DNA of 64,000 bases from CAWDMC01 sp963803295 (GCA_963803295.1 CAWDMC010000010.1:124001-188000); one strand, 5' to 3'. Positions 1 through 9,421 are shown, counted from the first letter of the stretch. The notes: generated from the letters alone by a model not told the origin. Numbers and translations are program-made.

Positions 1-2
1 CC

Positions 3-59
3 GAACTCCGCATCGAGCCCAAACCACTGTCTGAAGAGGATCCGGAGAATCTGGAGTAG
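3..59 (+). CDS. C-terminal tail of an unidentified protein (partial)
   Basis: The first bases hold an open frame ending in TAG at 57-59. It reads an acidic, proline-containing tail (LRIEPKPLSEEDPENLE) that looks like the end of a real protein whose body lies outside the window. Eighteen residues are too few to name a family. Nothing else is visible between here and the anmK start. Confidence 0.35.
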   Translation, partial: ELRIEPKPLSEEDPENLE

Positions 60-285
60 GAAAATGACCCCGATAAGCAGTGAGATGTTCGATAACTAGA
101 CACTTGTGGTTCTCGGCTGACTTGAGCAGAAAGGAAGCATGCAGACCAACTCTTCCTGAGTGCCGGCCTGCCGTCGAGGGTCGAATGGCAAGAATTTTGC
201 AGTTGGGCGTTGTTGATCTTTCGGTGAGATATTTTTGGTAGTCAGCAGACATACCGAAATTCGATTTTCGGATATTGGAGACCGT

Positions 286-1536
286 GTGAGAGCAGACGAC
301 AGATTAATCGTGGGACTGATCTCAGGGACTTCACTCGATGGAGTGGATGCCGCCCTGGTCCACGTTAGCGGCGATGCCCGCACCCCTCAGGTTCAGCTCA
401 TGGCTTTCCTCACCTGGCCCTACCCGCGAAAGATACGGGCTCGTCTGCTGGCGGTCGCGGGCGGGCAACCCATGCCGGGTGGCGAGATCAGCGAGCTGAA
501 CTTTCTGGTAGGCGAGTGCTTTGGCCGAGCCGTTTTGGAAGTATGCGGCAAGGGAGGAATTCGCAGTGAGTCACTTCAAGCGATCGGCTCGCACGGCCAG
601 ACGATTTTTCACCGTGGCAAGTCCAAAGGCGGTACTTGCAGCACCTTGCAGATTGGTGAAGCGGCGGTGATTGCAGAGTGGACGGGTGCTCCGGTTGTCT
701 CCGATTTCCGCACTGCTGATCTTGCCGCGCGAGGGCAAGGCGCTCCTTTGGTACCTCTGCTGGATTATCTCCTGCTTGCCGAGCCCGAAAGGGCCACCGT
801 GGCTCTGAATATCGGGGGAATTGCTAACGTTACCGTAGTCCCGGCCGGTGCCAGCCGGGAGCAGGTTTTCGGATTTGACACCGGCCCAGGCAACATGGTG
901 ATCGACGGATTAGTACGCCATGCGAGCCGCGGCCGACGACAGTACGATGCCGAAGGGAGCGGCGCCGCACGAGGCCGTGTGATCGAACCCTTACTCGAGG
1001 CAGCGCTCGGCCTGCCCTTCTTCGGCGAACGCCCGCCCAAGAGCGCCGGGCGGGAGGAGTTCGGACAGGAGTTCCTGGACCAATACTTCCTTAAGGTTGG
1101 AAACCGTCTGGAGAATCTGCTCAGGACGGCGACAGAACTAACCGCCCGAAGCATTGCCGGGGCTCTCCGACGTTTCGTCTTACCCAAGACAGCAGCGCGA
1201 AAACCGGATTCAGGGTCACCCCGGTCTCCGGCGCTCCTGGTCGTCTCCGGCGGGGGAGCTCACAACCTGCTGCTGATCACCAGAATTTGCGAGCTGCTCC
1301 CGGAAATGGAGATCCATCGGTCGGACGATTTCGGACTTCCCGTCGACGCCAAGGAAGCGATCGCGTTCGCGCTTCTGGCCGATCACACGTTGCACGGTCT
1401 GGCAGGCAACTTGCCCAGTGTGACCGGGGCAAGAAGGGCCGTAGTGCTGGGGAAGATCTCAAGGCCTGGCCAAAAGTCAGTGGCGCATTACAAGGGTCGC
1501 CTGCGGCTGAACACTGATCAACACGGACGACACTGA
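286..1536 (+). CDS. anmK: Anhydro-N-acetylmuramic acid kinase
   Basis: AnmK phosphorylates and opens 1,6-anhydro-N-acetylmuramic acid released during cell-wall turnover, giving MurNAc-6-phosphate in the cytoplasm. The family signatures are clear: GLISGTSLDGVD near the N-terminus, SDFRTADLAARGQGAPLVP, NIGGIANVT, GFDTGPGNMVID and a late VSGGGAHN. The open frame reaches back to a TTG at 235, but the conserved phosphate-binding start sits just after a GTG at 286 preceded by GGAG at 277-280, so I prefer that start (416 residues, a little above the usual 370). It stands alone on the plus strand, convergent with the minus-strand YdcF/Sua5 pair. Confidence 0.93.
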   Translation: MRADDRLIVGLISGTSLDGVDAALVHVSGDARTPQVQLMAFLTWPYPRKIRARLLAVAGGQPMPGGEISELNFLVGECFGRAVLEVCGKGGIRSESLQAIGSHGQTIFHRGKSKGGTCSTLQIGEAAVIAEWTGAPVVSDFRTADLAARGQGAPLVPLLDYLLLAEPERATVALNIGGIANVTVVPAGASREQVFGFDTGPGNMVIDGLVRHASRGRRQYDAEGSGAARGRVIEPLLEAALGLPFFGERPPKSAGREEFGQEFLDQYFLKVGNRLENLLRTATELTARSIAGALRRFVLPKTAARKPDSGSPRSPALLVVSGGGAHNLLLITRICELLPEMEIHRSDDFGLPVDAKEAIAFALLADHTLHGLAGNLPSVTGARRAVVLGKISRPGQKSVAHYKGRLRLNTDQHGRH

Positions 1537-1620
1537 AGGATCGCCAGCTACAGTGAGAGCACCACTCTGCTGCGGAGCTCTAGGAGTGGCGTTTGAGGTT
1601 CCTTAACTTAATCCTCCGTA

Positions 1621-2286
1621 TCATCCCTTGTATCCGAGAAAGGTCAAGGAGGTCACGAGCAGTTCGCGGATGGAATAAAGGGTACGGTCCAAAGCGTCAG
1701 CCTCGATTGGACTCTCAGGATCGGGGGAACCGTAGGCGGTGATCCCGCGAGCGGAGAACATCTTTTTGATACGGAAGAGATGAAAGCCGTCGCTCACCAC
1801 GATGCAGGCAGAGGTGTGCCGCTCCTTCAGCAACTTGACCACGGCCTGTACGCTCGCGTAGGTGGTCTCGCTTTGAGCGTCGGCGATGATGCTGTTTGCG
1901 TCCAGGCCCTTCTGGACCAAATAGTCCAGGGCGACGCCGGCTTCGGTAAAGTGGGGATCGCCGCCGCTGCCTCCGGTGGTAATCACCAGGGGCGCCAGTC
2001 CGCGATCTTCGAGGGTGAAAGCGTGATCGAGGCGAGCTTTGAATACGGGGGACGGCGTGCCATTGTACTGGGCTGCGCCAAAGACCACGATGGCATCGGA
2101 GGGTCGCGCCTCATCGCGTTGCGCCTGACGCCGGATGGCTCGGTAAAGTGACAACTCAGCGAGGAACACCGCGATGGCAGCAACGAACAAGGCGAGCGAG
2201 AGTAAACGGCTCTGGAGCGAGGGTGTCAGTCGAGATACTCCTTCAACACCTCTTCCGTAACCGGGCCCTGCCGCAGGACTCGGCAC
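1621..2286 (-). CDS. YdcF/SanA-family (DUF218) membrane protein
   Basis: A 221-residue protein with one hydrophobic segment at about residues 27-47, followed by a DUF218 domain: SDAIVVFGAAQYNG, a TTGGSGGD loop, QSETTYASV and VVSDGFHLFR are the typical conserved stretches. Family members are anchored in the inner membrane and linked to envelope barrier function or polysaccharide metabolism, but no reaction is known. The called start is a GTG inside the end of the Sua5 gene (about 60 nt overlap). No better in-frame ATG or GTG precedes the membrane segment, so translation is probably coupled to Sua5. The exact start is uncertain. Confidence 0.8.
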   Translation of the reverse strand: MPSPAAGPGYGRGVEGVSRLTPSLQSRLLSLALFVAAIAVFLAELSLYRAIRRQAQRDEARPSDAIVVFGAAQYNGTPSPVFKARLDHAFTLEDRGLAPLVITTGGSGGDPHFTEAGVALDYLVQKGLDANSIIADAQSETTYASVQAVVKLLKERHTSACIVVSDGFHLFRIKKMFSARGITAYGSPDPESPIEADALDRTLYSIRELLVTSLTFLGYKG

Positions 2287-2855
2287 CTCTCCTTGGTCAC
2301 CTCAACCACAGTCGATGCTAGTTCGCCCGGAGAGGGCCCGTCGTCGAGGATCAAGGGGAGCTTGCGTCCGATCTGGAGATCCACCTCTTCGGCCGTGGTG
2401 CAGGCCGGATGCTCACTTAAGTTAGCGCTGGTTCCGGTGAGGGGCCGATTGGACGCGGCGATCAAGGCCACGGCCAGCGGCGCCTTGGGCCAGCGCAGAC
2501 CGATCTTGCCTGTGTTGCCAGTGACCTTGAGCGGAATCTGCCTTGAGGCGGAGACGACGAGGGTCAGGGGCCCCGGCCAGAAGCGTTCCGCCAGCTTGAA
2601 GAATGCCGCTGGCGGGTCGGCAGCGAGATCTGCGGCTTGATCGAGAGATGCCACCAGTAGCGGCAAGGCGCGATCGGAAATGCGGCCCTTGATGCGAAAG
2701 ACTTCACTGACGGCCGCCAGGTTGAAAGGATCGGCTGCCAGGCAATAGAAGGTATCGGTAGGGAAGGAAACCACCTTACCAGCGAGGATGAGTCGAACGG
2801 CATACTCCAGGACGAATTCGAGGCGCGAGGTTTCTACTTTCAAGATTTCAGACAT
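2226..2855 (-). CDS. Sua5/YciO/YrdC family, threonylcarbamoyl-AMP synthase
   Basis: This 209-residue protein carries the YrdC fold signature: KVVSFPTDTFYCLAADPFN near the N-terminus, RWP in the middle, TSANLSE, and STVVEV followed by RVLRQGPV near the end. Family enzymes make threonylcarbamoyl-AMP from threonine, bicarbonate and ATP for the t6A modification at position 37 of tRNAs reading ANN codons. It has the short TsaC-like length and lacks the extra C-terminal Sua5 domain. It is the first gene of a two-gene minus-strand unit with the YdcF-like gene overlapping its 3' end. Confidence 0.9.
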   Translation of the reverse strand: MSEILKVETSRLEFVLEYAVRLILAGKVVSFPTDTFYCLAADPFNLAAVSEVFRIKGRISDRALPLLVASLDQAADLAADPPAAFFKLAERFWPGPLTLVVSASRQIPLKVTGNTGKIGLRWPKAPLAVALIAASNRPLTGTSANLSEHPACTTAEEVDLQIGRKLPLILDDGPSPGELASTVVEVTKERCRVLRQGPVTEEVLKEYLD

Positions 2856-2920
2856 GATACCGCCAGGGATATTGTCGGGCGACTAACGATGGACGACGGT
2901 AGCACAAGCCCCGCAATAGT

Positions 2921-5710
2921 TCAAGCACGCTGGCGGGCTTTGCCCGCCTTTTCTGCCTTGTCCGCTTGCGATGTCGTGGCCGGGTTGAGAGCGTCGTCGT
3001 CATCAGCAAGGCTGGGCTGGGAGTGGTCCGCCCAGGAAGGACGTGGCGCTGGGGTGTACTGGTAACGGGCCATAAAGTCCGACACTAGGGACCGGTCGAC
3101 CACACCCCCATCCGCGAGTGCGCTGATGGCGGCAAGCGCCATACTCTTGTGATCAACTTCGAAGAAGCAGCGCAGCGCAGCGCGTGTGTCACTGCGGCCG
3201 AATCCATCTGTCCCTAAGGTGACGTAACGCCGGGGAACCCAGGTTCGGATCAGGTCCGGAACGGCGCGGACGTAATCGGTCACTGCAACTACCGGGCCGC
3301 TGGTGGGAGCGAGACACTGCTCGACCCACGAGAGCCGCCGATCCGCCGCCGGATTAAGACGATTCCAGCGCTCAACCTCAAGGGCGGAACGACGCAGTTC
3401 GGTGAAGCTGGTGACGCTCCAGACCTCGGCGCCGATGCCCCAGTCACGGTCGAGGAGCTCGGCAGCAGCCAGCGCTTCCCGCAACAGGGCGCCCGATCCC
3501 AGCAACTGGACACGCGGCGACTTGCAATCACGGCTGGCTTGAACGAGGTACATTCCCCGCACGATACCCTCTTCCGCGCCCGCGGGCATAGTTGGGTGAA
3601 CGTAATTCTCGTTCATCAGAGTGAGGTAATAGAAGACGTCTTCCTGTCTTTCGAGTATCGCCGACAACCCGTTTTCCAGGATAATGGCGAGCTCATAAGC
3701 AAAGCACGGATCATAGGCACGGCAGGTGGGGATGGTCGAGGCGATGAGATGGCTGGTGCCGTCCTGGTGCTGCAATCCCTCGCCTGACAGGGTGGTCCGT
3801 CCTGCCGTCGCTCCCAGCAGGAACCCCCGAGCCCGCGAATCGGCCGCCGCCCAGATCAAGTCGCCCTCGCGCTGAAAACCAAAAATCGAGTAGTAGATGA
3901 AGAAAGGCACCGTGGGAATGTTGTGGTTACTGTAGGCAGTTCCCGCGGCGATCCAGGACGAGAGAGCCCCGGCTTCGGTGATGCCTTCCTCCAGGATCTG
4001 GCCGTCGATCGATTCCTTGTAGTGCAGCAGATCGCCCTGGTCGGCTGGCTCGTAAAGCTGGCCACAATGGGAGTAGATACCAATCTTGGGGAACAGCGAT
4101 TCCATGCCGAAGGTACGTGCCTCGTCGGCCACCACGGGAACAATCCATCGTCCTAAGGCGCCATCCTTCAGCAGCGCGGTCAACATCCGCACGAAGGCGA
4201 TGGTAGTCGACATCGGTCGATTCGCAGTCTCGAAGGCGAGCTCCGCAAACATCGGATGCTTTGGCGTCTCGAGTCGAGGACCCTTCCTGGCGCGCAACGG
4301 GACGTAGCCTCCGAGTTGTTTGCGGCACTCATGCAGATAGCGCATTTCGGGGCTGTCCGCAGGAGGGCGATAGAAACGCGCATTCCGGGCCTCTTCATCC
4401 GAAAGTGGCAGGGCGAAGCGGTTGCGGAACCAGCACAGAGCCTCATCATTGAGCTGCTTCTGTTGGTGTGCCGACATCCGGCCTTCGGCCCAGCGGCCCA
4501 GGCCGTAACCCTTCTTGGTTTGGGCCAACACCACCGAAGGCAGACCTCGATGCCTGGTGGCCGCGTGAAAGGCTGCGTAGATCTTAACGGAATCGTGTCC
4601 GCCCCGATGCAACCTGTCAATCTGGGTGTCGGACAGTGACGATGCGAGTCGCCGCAGCTCCTCGTATTTGTTGAAGAAATGTTCGCGATTGAACTCTGCA
4701 TCGTGGGCCGCGTAACTCTGAAGCTCGCCGTCCAGAGTCTCGTCCAAGCGGCGTAAGGCTACCTTGTTCTTGTCACGGGCGAAGATGTCATCCCAATCCG
4801 ATCCCCATAGCAGCTTGATCACGTTCCAGCCGGCGCCTGCAAACAGGCGCTCAAGCTCTCGGACAATCGAGCTGTTGCCGCGCACGGGACCATCGAGCCG
4901 CTGCAGGTTGCAATTGACGACTACCGTGAGATTGTCGAGGTTCTCGCGGGCGGCAATGGTCAGTCCTGCCATGGATTCGGGCTCGTCCATTTCGCCGTCC
5001 CCGACGAAAGCCCAAACCCGGCGGTTACTGGCGTGTATCAAGCCGCGATTCTCGAGATATCGCATAAAGCGCGCTTGGTATACGGCGGTGAGGAGGCCCA
5101 GTCCCATAGACCCAGTGGGGAACTGCCAGAACTCGGGCATCAGCCATGGATGCGGATACGAGCACAGACCACGTCCGCCCACCTCGCGCCGGTAATTGGC
5201 CAGCTGCTCTTCCGTTAGCCGTCCCTCAAGGTAAGCTCGCGCATAGACGCCGGGGGCGGAATGAGGTTGAAAAAAGACGAGGTCTGCTGTCCTTTCGGAA
5301 GCCTGTTCGCCGGCGTCACCGCGAAAGAAATGATTGAACCCTACCTCGAACAGGTCCGCGGCCGAGGCATAGCTGGAAAGGTGACCGCCGAGTTCATGGC
5401 TCTGGCGATTTGCCTGAAGCACCATGGCCATGGCATTCCAGCGTACAATGGCCGTAATCTGCCGCTCAAGATCGAGATTTCCCGGATAAGGGGGTTGGTC
5501 GCAGGCCGGGATTGTATTGCAATAAGGGGTGTTAAGCAGGATGCCCGGGTTTACGCCGCGGGTCAGGGCGTGCTGGTTCACCTTCAGCAGCAGCTCGCGA
5601 CCGCGTTCGGGACCACTGTGTTGAAGCACGGCATCGAGCGAGTCAATCCACTCCTGGGTCTCCGCCGGATCGCTGTCCACCGCTGCGTTACGAACAGTTA
5701 AGTTGCGCAT
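2921..5710 (-). CDS. aceE: Pyruvate dehydrogenase E1 component, homodimeric type
   Basis: AceE decarboxylates pyruvate with thiamine diphosphate and transfers the acetyl group to the lipoyl domain of E2. The 929-residue product is collinear with the single-chain E1 of proteobacteria (about 890). The thiamine diphosphate motif starts at about residue 237 (GDGEMDEPES) and ends in NCNLQRLDGPVRGN. The C-terminal region keeps GTDGFGRSDTRAALRCFFEVD. The last 40 residues are a charged extension (KAEKAGKARQRA). No aceF or lpd gene lies next to it, so the other subunits must be elsewhere. AGGAG lies 15 nt before the ATG, a long spacing, so the start is slightly uncertain. Confidence 0.95.
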   Translation of the reverse strand: MRNLTVRNAAVDSDPAETQEWIDSLDAVLQHSGPERGRELLLKVNQHALTRGVNPGILLNTPYCNTIPACDQPPYPGNLDLERQITAIVRWNAMAMVLQANRQSHELGGHLSSYASAADLFEVGFNHFFRGDAGEQASERTADLVFFQPHSAPGVYARAYLEGRLTEEQLANYRREVGGRGLCSYPHPWLMPEFWQFPTGSMGLGLLTAVYQARFMRYLENRGLIHASNRRVWAFVGDGEMDEPESMAGLTIAARENLDNLTVVVNCNLQRLDGPVRGNSSIVRELERLFAGAGWNVIKLLWGSDWDDIFARDKNKVALRRLDETLDGELQSYAAHDAEFNREHFFNKYEELRRLASSLSDTQIDRLHRGGHDSVKIYAAFHAATRHRGLPSVVLAQTKKGYGLGRWAEGRMSAHQQKQLNDEALCWFRNRFALPLSDEEARNARFYRPPADSPEMRYLHECRKQLGGYVPLRARKGPRLETPKHPMFAELAFETANRPMSTTIAFVRMLTALLKDGALGRWIVPVVADEARTFGMESLFPKIGIYSHCGQLYEPADQGDLLHYKESIDGQILEEGITEAGALSSWIAAGTAYSNHNIPTVPFFIYYSIFGFQREGDLIWAAADSRARGFLLGATAGRTTLSGEGLQHQDGTSHLIASTIPTCRAYDPCFAYELAIILENGLSAILERQEDVFYYLTLMNENYVHPTMPAGAEEGIVRGMYLVQASRDCKSPRVQLLGSGALLREALAAAELLDRDWGIGAEVWSVTSFTELRRSALEVERWNRLNPAADRRLSWVEQCLAPTSGPVVAVTDYVRAVPDLIRTWVPRRYVTLGTDGFGRSDTRAALRCFFEVDHKSMALAAISALADGGVVDRSLVSDFMARYQYTPAPRPSWADHSQPSLADDDDALNPATTSQADKAEKAGKARQRA

Positions 5711-6063
5711 GAGTTTTTGATTTCACTCCTGTTCCGCAAGTCCAAGGGAAACAACATCGCGCTGAGGAGCTTTTCTCCGGGGCGCACCAAGCCTGGCGCG
5801 TGGCAGCGTGATGGGACCAACGAGATCCTTGCGAACCAAAGGTTGTTAATTAGCACAGAATAGCACTCGACTTAAACTACCGCTTCGATATTGCCACCTG
5901 CCTCTAACGTGCTAATGCCAGCCTCGATTCCTTTGCAGCAAGTAAGAATCAGACGAGACAGAATCACCCTTGACTTCGTGCTAGCTGCTAACGGACAATC
6001 AATAGAACTCCGTAGTTCGGGTGTGTCCTCATAATCTCACACGGAAATGGAGGTGTTTGCCTT
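5711..6063. other. Divergent intergenic region aceE/rpsU
   Basis: About 350 bases between the divergent aceE and rpsU genes, with no supported coding frame. It must hold promoters for both. The only strong signal is the Shine-Dalgarno box for rpsU at 6049-6053. I could not pick a convincing sigma-70 promoter pair. Confidence 0.5.
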
Positions 6064-6261
6064 TTGGCGGAAGTACGACTGCAAGAGGGAGAATCGCTGG
6101 AAAACGCCTTACGGCGTTTCAAGCGCAAGGTGCAGCAGGAAGACATCATCAAAGAGATCAAGAAGCATTCCTTCTATCTGAAGCCCGGAGAAAAACGGCG
6201 GGTGAAGCAAGCCTTGGCCCGCAAACGCGCTCGCAAGAAGACGCGTCACGACTCCGAGTAA
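6064..6261 (+). CDS. rpsU: Small ribosomal subunit protein bS21
   Basis: A 65-residue, strongly basic protein with the S21 layout: V-x-L-x-E-G-ES-LE-ALRRFKRK at the start, then a long lysine/arginine-rich helix ending in RKRARKKTRH. S21 binds the 30S platform and helps mRNA base pairing during initiation. The start is a TTG at 6064, supported by GGAGG at 6049-6053 (10 nt spacing) and by alignment with the usual S21 N-terminus. There is no ATG option, so rpsU here uses a rare start codon. Confidence 0.92.
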   Translation: MAEVRLQEGESLENALRRFKRKVQQEDIIKEIKKHSFYLKPGEKRRVKQALARKRARKKTRHDSE

Positions 6262-6354
6262 AGAGTTCACATCATTGTTAGGGGCGGCAATCAGGGCGCC
6301 GCTTGGGGGCAGGTGTAAGATGCCCGGGCGCGGTGTGCCCCATGACCACTGCGA

Positions 6355-6777
6355 ATGGACCTGCCGCAGAACTGGCCCGGCGTTGATTTGACGAGCGTCG
6401 TGATTCTCCTTAAGATGAGGTTTGGAGATTTCGTGATCGTCGAGCAGGGTAGTGTGAGAACGCGCCAACCGGCGCAGATCGAGGTAGGTAGGGGCGTTGT
6501 CACCCGATCGCTCCTCCTGGCTCGACGTCTGTTCCACGCTGCCATTGGGCTTACATTTCTCGTCCTCGCCGTGGCCAGCGGCTGGTTCTGCTACACGGAA
6601 TGGCAGACCTATCGTCTTACCCCCTCGTCCCTCCTCAAGTATTTCATTATCCTGTCGATCGGCTTCACGGTCTTGCTGGTTATCTTCGGACTCTACTCGT
6701 TCGTGAAGGCAAGAAGCGTGCGGTTCTCCGGGGATTACCCTAGTCGCCAGAATTGTGACGGCGGTCACGGCGGCTAA
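6355..6777 (+). CDS. Hypothetical small membrane protein, two TM segments
   Basis: An unrecognised 140-residue frame with two clear hydrophobic segments at about residues 61-80 and 96-116, the second followed by a positively charged KARSVRF. The N-terminal 40 residues look less protein-like, and no Shine-Dalgarno box precedes the ATG at 6355. A GTG at 6451 behind a GAGCAGGG stretch, or the ATG at 6415, could be the true start. It lies downstream of rpsU on the same strand. No function can be given. Confidence 0.5.
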   Translation: MDLPQNWPGVDLTSVVILLKMRFGDFVIVEQGSVRTRQPAQIEVGRGVVTRSLLLARRLFHAAIGLTFLVLAVASGWFCYTEWQTYRLTPSSLLKYFIILSIGFTVLLVIFGLYSFVKARSVRFSGDYPSRQNCDGGHGG

Positions 6778-7004
6778 TACCTTCTGTTTGACACCATAGC
6801 ACGGGCAGCGTACGATGATGGCTAGCTATTGGAGCATGCTTCGATAGTAAACCCTCAAAGCTCGCGGTCGCGTCAGGCTCCCCTCAAGAGGCAGGCAAAG
6901 GCTAGATCGATCCGTGGCCGAAAGGCCTGCAAGGCTTCAGCAAGATTTAAGTCTCGAGAGCGGCTGCTTTAGGGACTGGCCGCGGGGCCAGGAGGATGTT
7001 CGGA

Positions 7005-7033
7005 TTCTTGAGTAGCTCTTGGTTATGTACAAT
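7005..7033 (+). promoter_or_regulatory. Possible sigma-70 promoter for gap
   Basis: TACAAT at 7028-7033 matches the -10 consensus at five of six positions. A weak -35 (TTCTTG, 7005-7010) lies 17 nt upstream. It sits 28 nt before the gap start codon, so the leader would be short. The weak -35 keeps this tentative. Confidence 0.3.
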
Positions 7034-7061
7034 AACGCACTAATGGGAGGAATAAGAAAAC

Positions 7062-8066
7062 ATGGCAGTCAAAGTCGGAATTAATGGTTTCGGACGCATC
7101 GGCAGGAACGTGCTGCGCGCTGCCGTCAACGACCCTGAGATCGATTTCGTAGCGGTGAATGACATCACCGATCCCAAGACTCTGGCTTACTTATTGAAGC
7201 ACGATTCCGTCATGGGCACGCTCGATGCACAGGTGAGCTACGGCGAAGACTATCTGGAAGTGAATGGCAAGAAGATTAAGGTATTCAAAGTGAAGGACCC
7301 TGCCGAACTCCCCTGGAGCTCGCTCAGCGCCAAGATTGTGCTGGAATCTACTGGTCTCTTCACCGACGCTACTCTGGCCAAGAAGCACCTGCAGGGCTCC
7401 GTCAAGAAAGTCATCATTTCCGCCCCAGCTAAAAACGAGGACATCACCATTGTCCTGGGTGTGAACCATGACAAGTATGACCCGGCCAAGCACAACGTGA
7501 TTTCCAATGCCTCGTGCACAACGAACTGTCTTGCCCCCGTGGCCAAAGTGCTCCACGAGAACTTCAAAATCCTGAAGGGCTCGATGACAACTATCCACGC
7601 CTACACGAACGACCAGCGCATTCTTGACCTGCCACATAAGGATCTGCGGCGGGCGCGCGCCGGAGCGCTCTCGATCATCCCTACCACGACGGGCGCGGCC
7701 AAGGCCCTCGGCCTGGTGATCCCCGAACTCAAGGGCAGGCTCGACGGCTTCTCCATGCGTGTTCCTACTCCCAATGTCTCCCTGGTTGACCTGGTGGCGC
7801 TGGTCGAGAAAACGACCACCACGGAGGAAGTGAACTCCGTTCTGAAGGCTGCTGCTGAAGGCCCGCTGAAGGGCATTCTCGCTTACAGCACGGAAGAACT
7901 GGTGTCGATCGACTACCGTGGCAATCCGGCGTCAAGCATCGTCGATTCCGGCTTTGACAAAGTGATCGATGGCAACCTGCTGAAGATCACCGCGTGGTAC
8001 GACAACGAGTGGGGATATTCGTGCCGTGTGGCCGATCTGATCAAGTTCCTCGCCGCTCGGTTGTAG
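7062..8066 (+). CDS. gap: Glyceraldehyde-3-phosphate dehydrogenase, type I
   Basis: This enzyme oxidises glyceraldehyde-3-phosphate to 1,3-bisphosphoglycerate with NAD(P)+ in glycolysis, or runs in reverse. The 334-residue sequence begins with the Rossmann motif GINGFGRIGRNVLRA, has the catalytic cysteine at about residue 152 in SNASCTTNCLAP, the histidine region HAYTNDQRILDLPHKD, and ends with WYDNEWGYSCRVADL. GGAGG at 7046-7050 lies 11 nt before the ATG. It is the first gene of a glycolytic run with pgk and tpiA. Confidence 0.97.
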   Translation: MAVKVGINGFGRIGRNVLRAAVNDPEIDFVAVNDITDPKTLAYLLKHDSVMGTLDAQVSYGEDYLEVNGKKIKVFKVKDPAELPWSSLSAKIVLESTGLFTDATLAKKHLQGSVKKVIISAPAKNEDITIVLGVNHDKYDPAKHNVISNASCTTNCLAPVAKVLHENFKILKGSMTTIHAYTNDQRILDLPHKDLRRARAGALSIIPTTTGAAKALGLVIPELKGRLDGFSMRVPTPNVSLVDLVALVEKTTTTEEVNSVLKAAAEGPLKGILAYSTEELVSIDYRGNPASSIVDSGFDKVIDGNLLKITAWYDNEWGYSCRVADLIKFLAARL

Positions 8067-8101
8067 GTTGAAGGCAGAAAGCGCAAGCACAAGGCAGCCG
8101 G

Positions 8102-8202
8102 GTAGCGCAGAGTTTGGCTTTTCACAAACTCTGCGGCTTTTGAGTTTTTGAGAACGCCGAAGGAAAAGCCGCAGACTTCGACCAGCACGAAGTCTGCGCT
8201 AC
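8102..8202. repeat. Composite palindromic element (two hairpins), REP-like
   Basis: The gap-pgk spacer holds two perfect 10-bp hairpins: GCAGAGTTTG at 8107-8116 paired with 8125-8134, and GCAGACTTCG at 8171-8180 paired with 8188-8197. The whole block is itself an inverted repeat: GTAGCGCAGA at its left end matches TCTGCGCTAC at its right, and CTGCGGCTTTT faces AAAAGCCGCAG inside. This is the layout of paired REP sequences. In the gap mRNA it could stabilise or partly terminate the transcript before pgk. Confidence 0.8.
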
Positions 8203-8239
8203 TCCGTTTTGCCGAGACAACATTCTCTACGGAGACTTT

Positions 8240-9421
8240 ATGCCCAAACTCTCAGTTCGCGATATCGAACTCAAAGGCAAGCGTGTCTTCATGCGCGTGG
8301 ATTTCAACGTTCCCCTCAATGATTCGGGCGAGATTACTGACGACACGCGGGTGCGGGCCTCGCTGCCGTCAATCCAGTACGCTCTCGAGCGCGGGGCACG
8401 GCTGATCCTGGCCTCGCATCTGGGACGTCCCAAGGGCAAGGTCAATCCCAAATACAGTCTGGTTCCAGTGGCGAAGCGGCTTTCCGAGCTGCTCTCGAAG
8501 CCGGTGGCCTTCGCCTCCGATTGCATAGGCCCGGCTGTGCAGGCACAGGCGATGGCGCTCAAAGACGGCGACGTCCTGCTGCTTGAGAATGTGCGCTTCC
8601 ATGCTGAGGAAGAGAAGAACAACCCGGACTTCGCCAAGCAGCTCGCGGCCGCGGCCGAGGTCTATGTGAATGACGCTTTTGGCTCGGCGCATAGGGCGCA
8701 CGCTTCCACGGAAGGCATTACCCACTATCTCTCGCCTTCTGCCGCCGGTCTGCTGATGCAGAAGGAGCTGGAATATCTCAGTAAGGCGATCGACAATCCG
8801 CAGCATCCGTATGTGGCGATTGTCGGCGGCGCTAAAGTGTCCGATAAGATCGAGTTCCTGGAGAACCTGCTGAAGTCGGCAGATGGGGTGTTGATCGGCG
8901 GCGCGATGGCCTATACCTTTCTAAAGGCCAAGGGCATCGAGATCGGCAAGTCGAAGGTGGAAGACGATAAGCTGGACCTGGCGCGCGAGATCCTGAAACG
9001 GGCCTCAGAAAAAGGCGTCAAATTTGAATTGCCCGCCGACCATGTGGTTGCAGAAAAATTTGATCCGTCGGCTGACGCGGAAGTTGTGACCACGATTCCC
9101 GCGGATCGCCTGGCCCTTGATATCGGTCCCGAAACCCGATCCAAGTATGCGGCTGAGATCGCCCGGGCCAAGACCATCGTGTGGAATGGTCCTATGGGCG
9201 TGTTTGAGATTCCGCAGTTTGCGGCGGGAACCCTGGCCGTCGCCAAGGCGGTCGCCGAGTCATCGGCAATCTCGATCGTGGGTGGTGGCGACTCGGTGGC
9301 GGCCGTGACCCAAGCGGGTGTAGCCGAGAAGATTACGCACATTTCTACGGGCGGCGGAGCGTCACTCGAGTTCCTGTCGGGAATGAAGCTGCCGGGAGTG
9401 GAAGCGCTGAGTGACAAGTAA
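8240..9421 (+). CDS. pgk: Phosphoglycerate kinase
   Basis: Pgk transfers phosphate between 1,3-bisphosphoglycerate and ADP in glycolysis. The 393-residue product has the standard length and motifs: RVDFNVPLND near the start, ASHLGRPKG, ENVRFHAEEE, YVNDAFGSAHRAHAST, GGAKVSDKI, WNGPMGVFE and the nucleotide-loop GGGDSVAAV near the end. GGAG stands shortly before the ATG. It follows gap after a spacer holding two hairpins, and tpiA follows, so the three probably belong to one transcription unit. Confidence 0.97.
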   Translation: MPKLSVRDIELKGKRVFMRVDFNVPLNDSGEITDDTRVRASLPSIQYALERGARLILASHLGRPKGKVNPKYSLVPVAKRLSELLSKPVAFASDCIGPAVQAQAMALKDGDVLLLENVRFHAEEEKNNPDFAKQLAAAAEVYVNDAFGSAHRAHASTEGITHYLSPSAAGLLMQKELEYLSKAIDNPQHPYVAIVGGAKVSDKIEFLENLLKSADGVLIGGAMAYTFLKAKGIEIGKSKVEDDKLDLAREILKRASEKGVKFELPADHVVAEKFDPSADAEVVTTIPADRLALDIGPETRSKYAAEIARAKTIVWNGPMGVFEIPQFAAGTLAVAKAVAESSAISIVGGGDSVAAVTQAGVAEKITHISTGGGASLEFLSGMKLPGVEALSDK

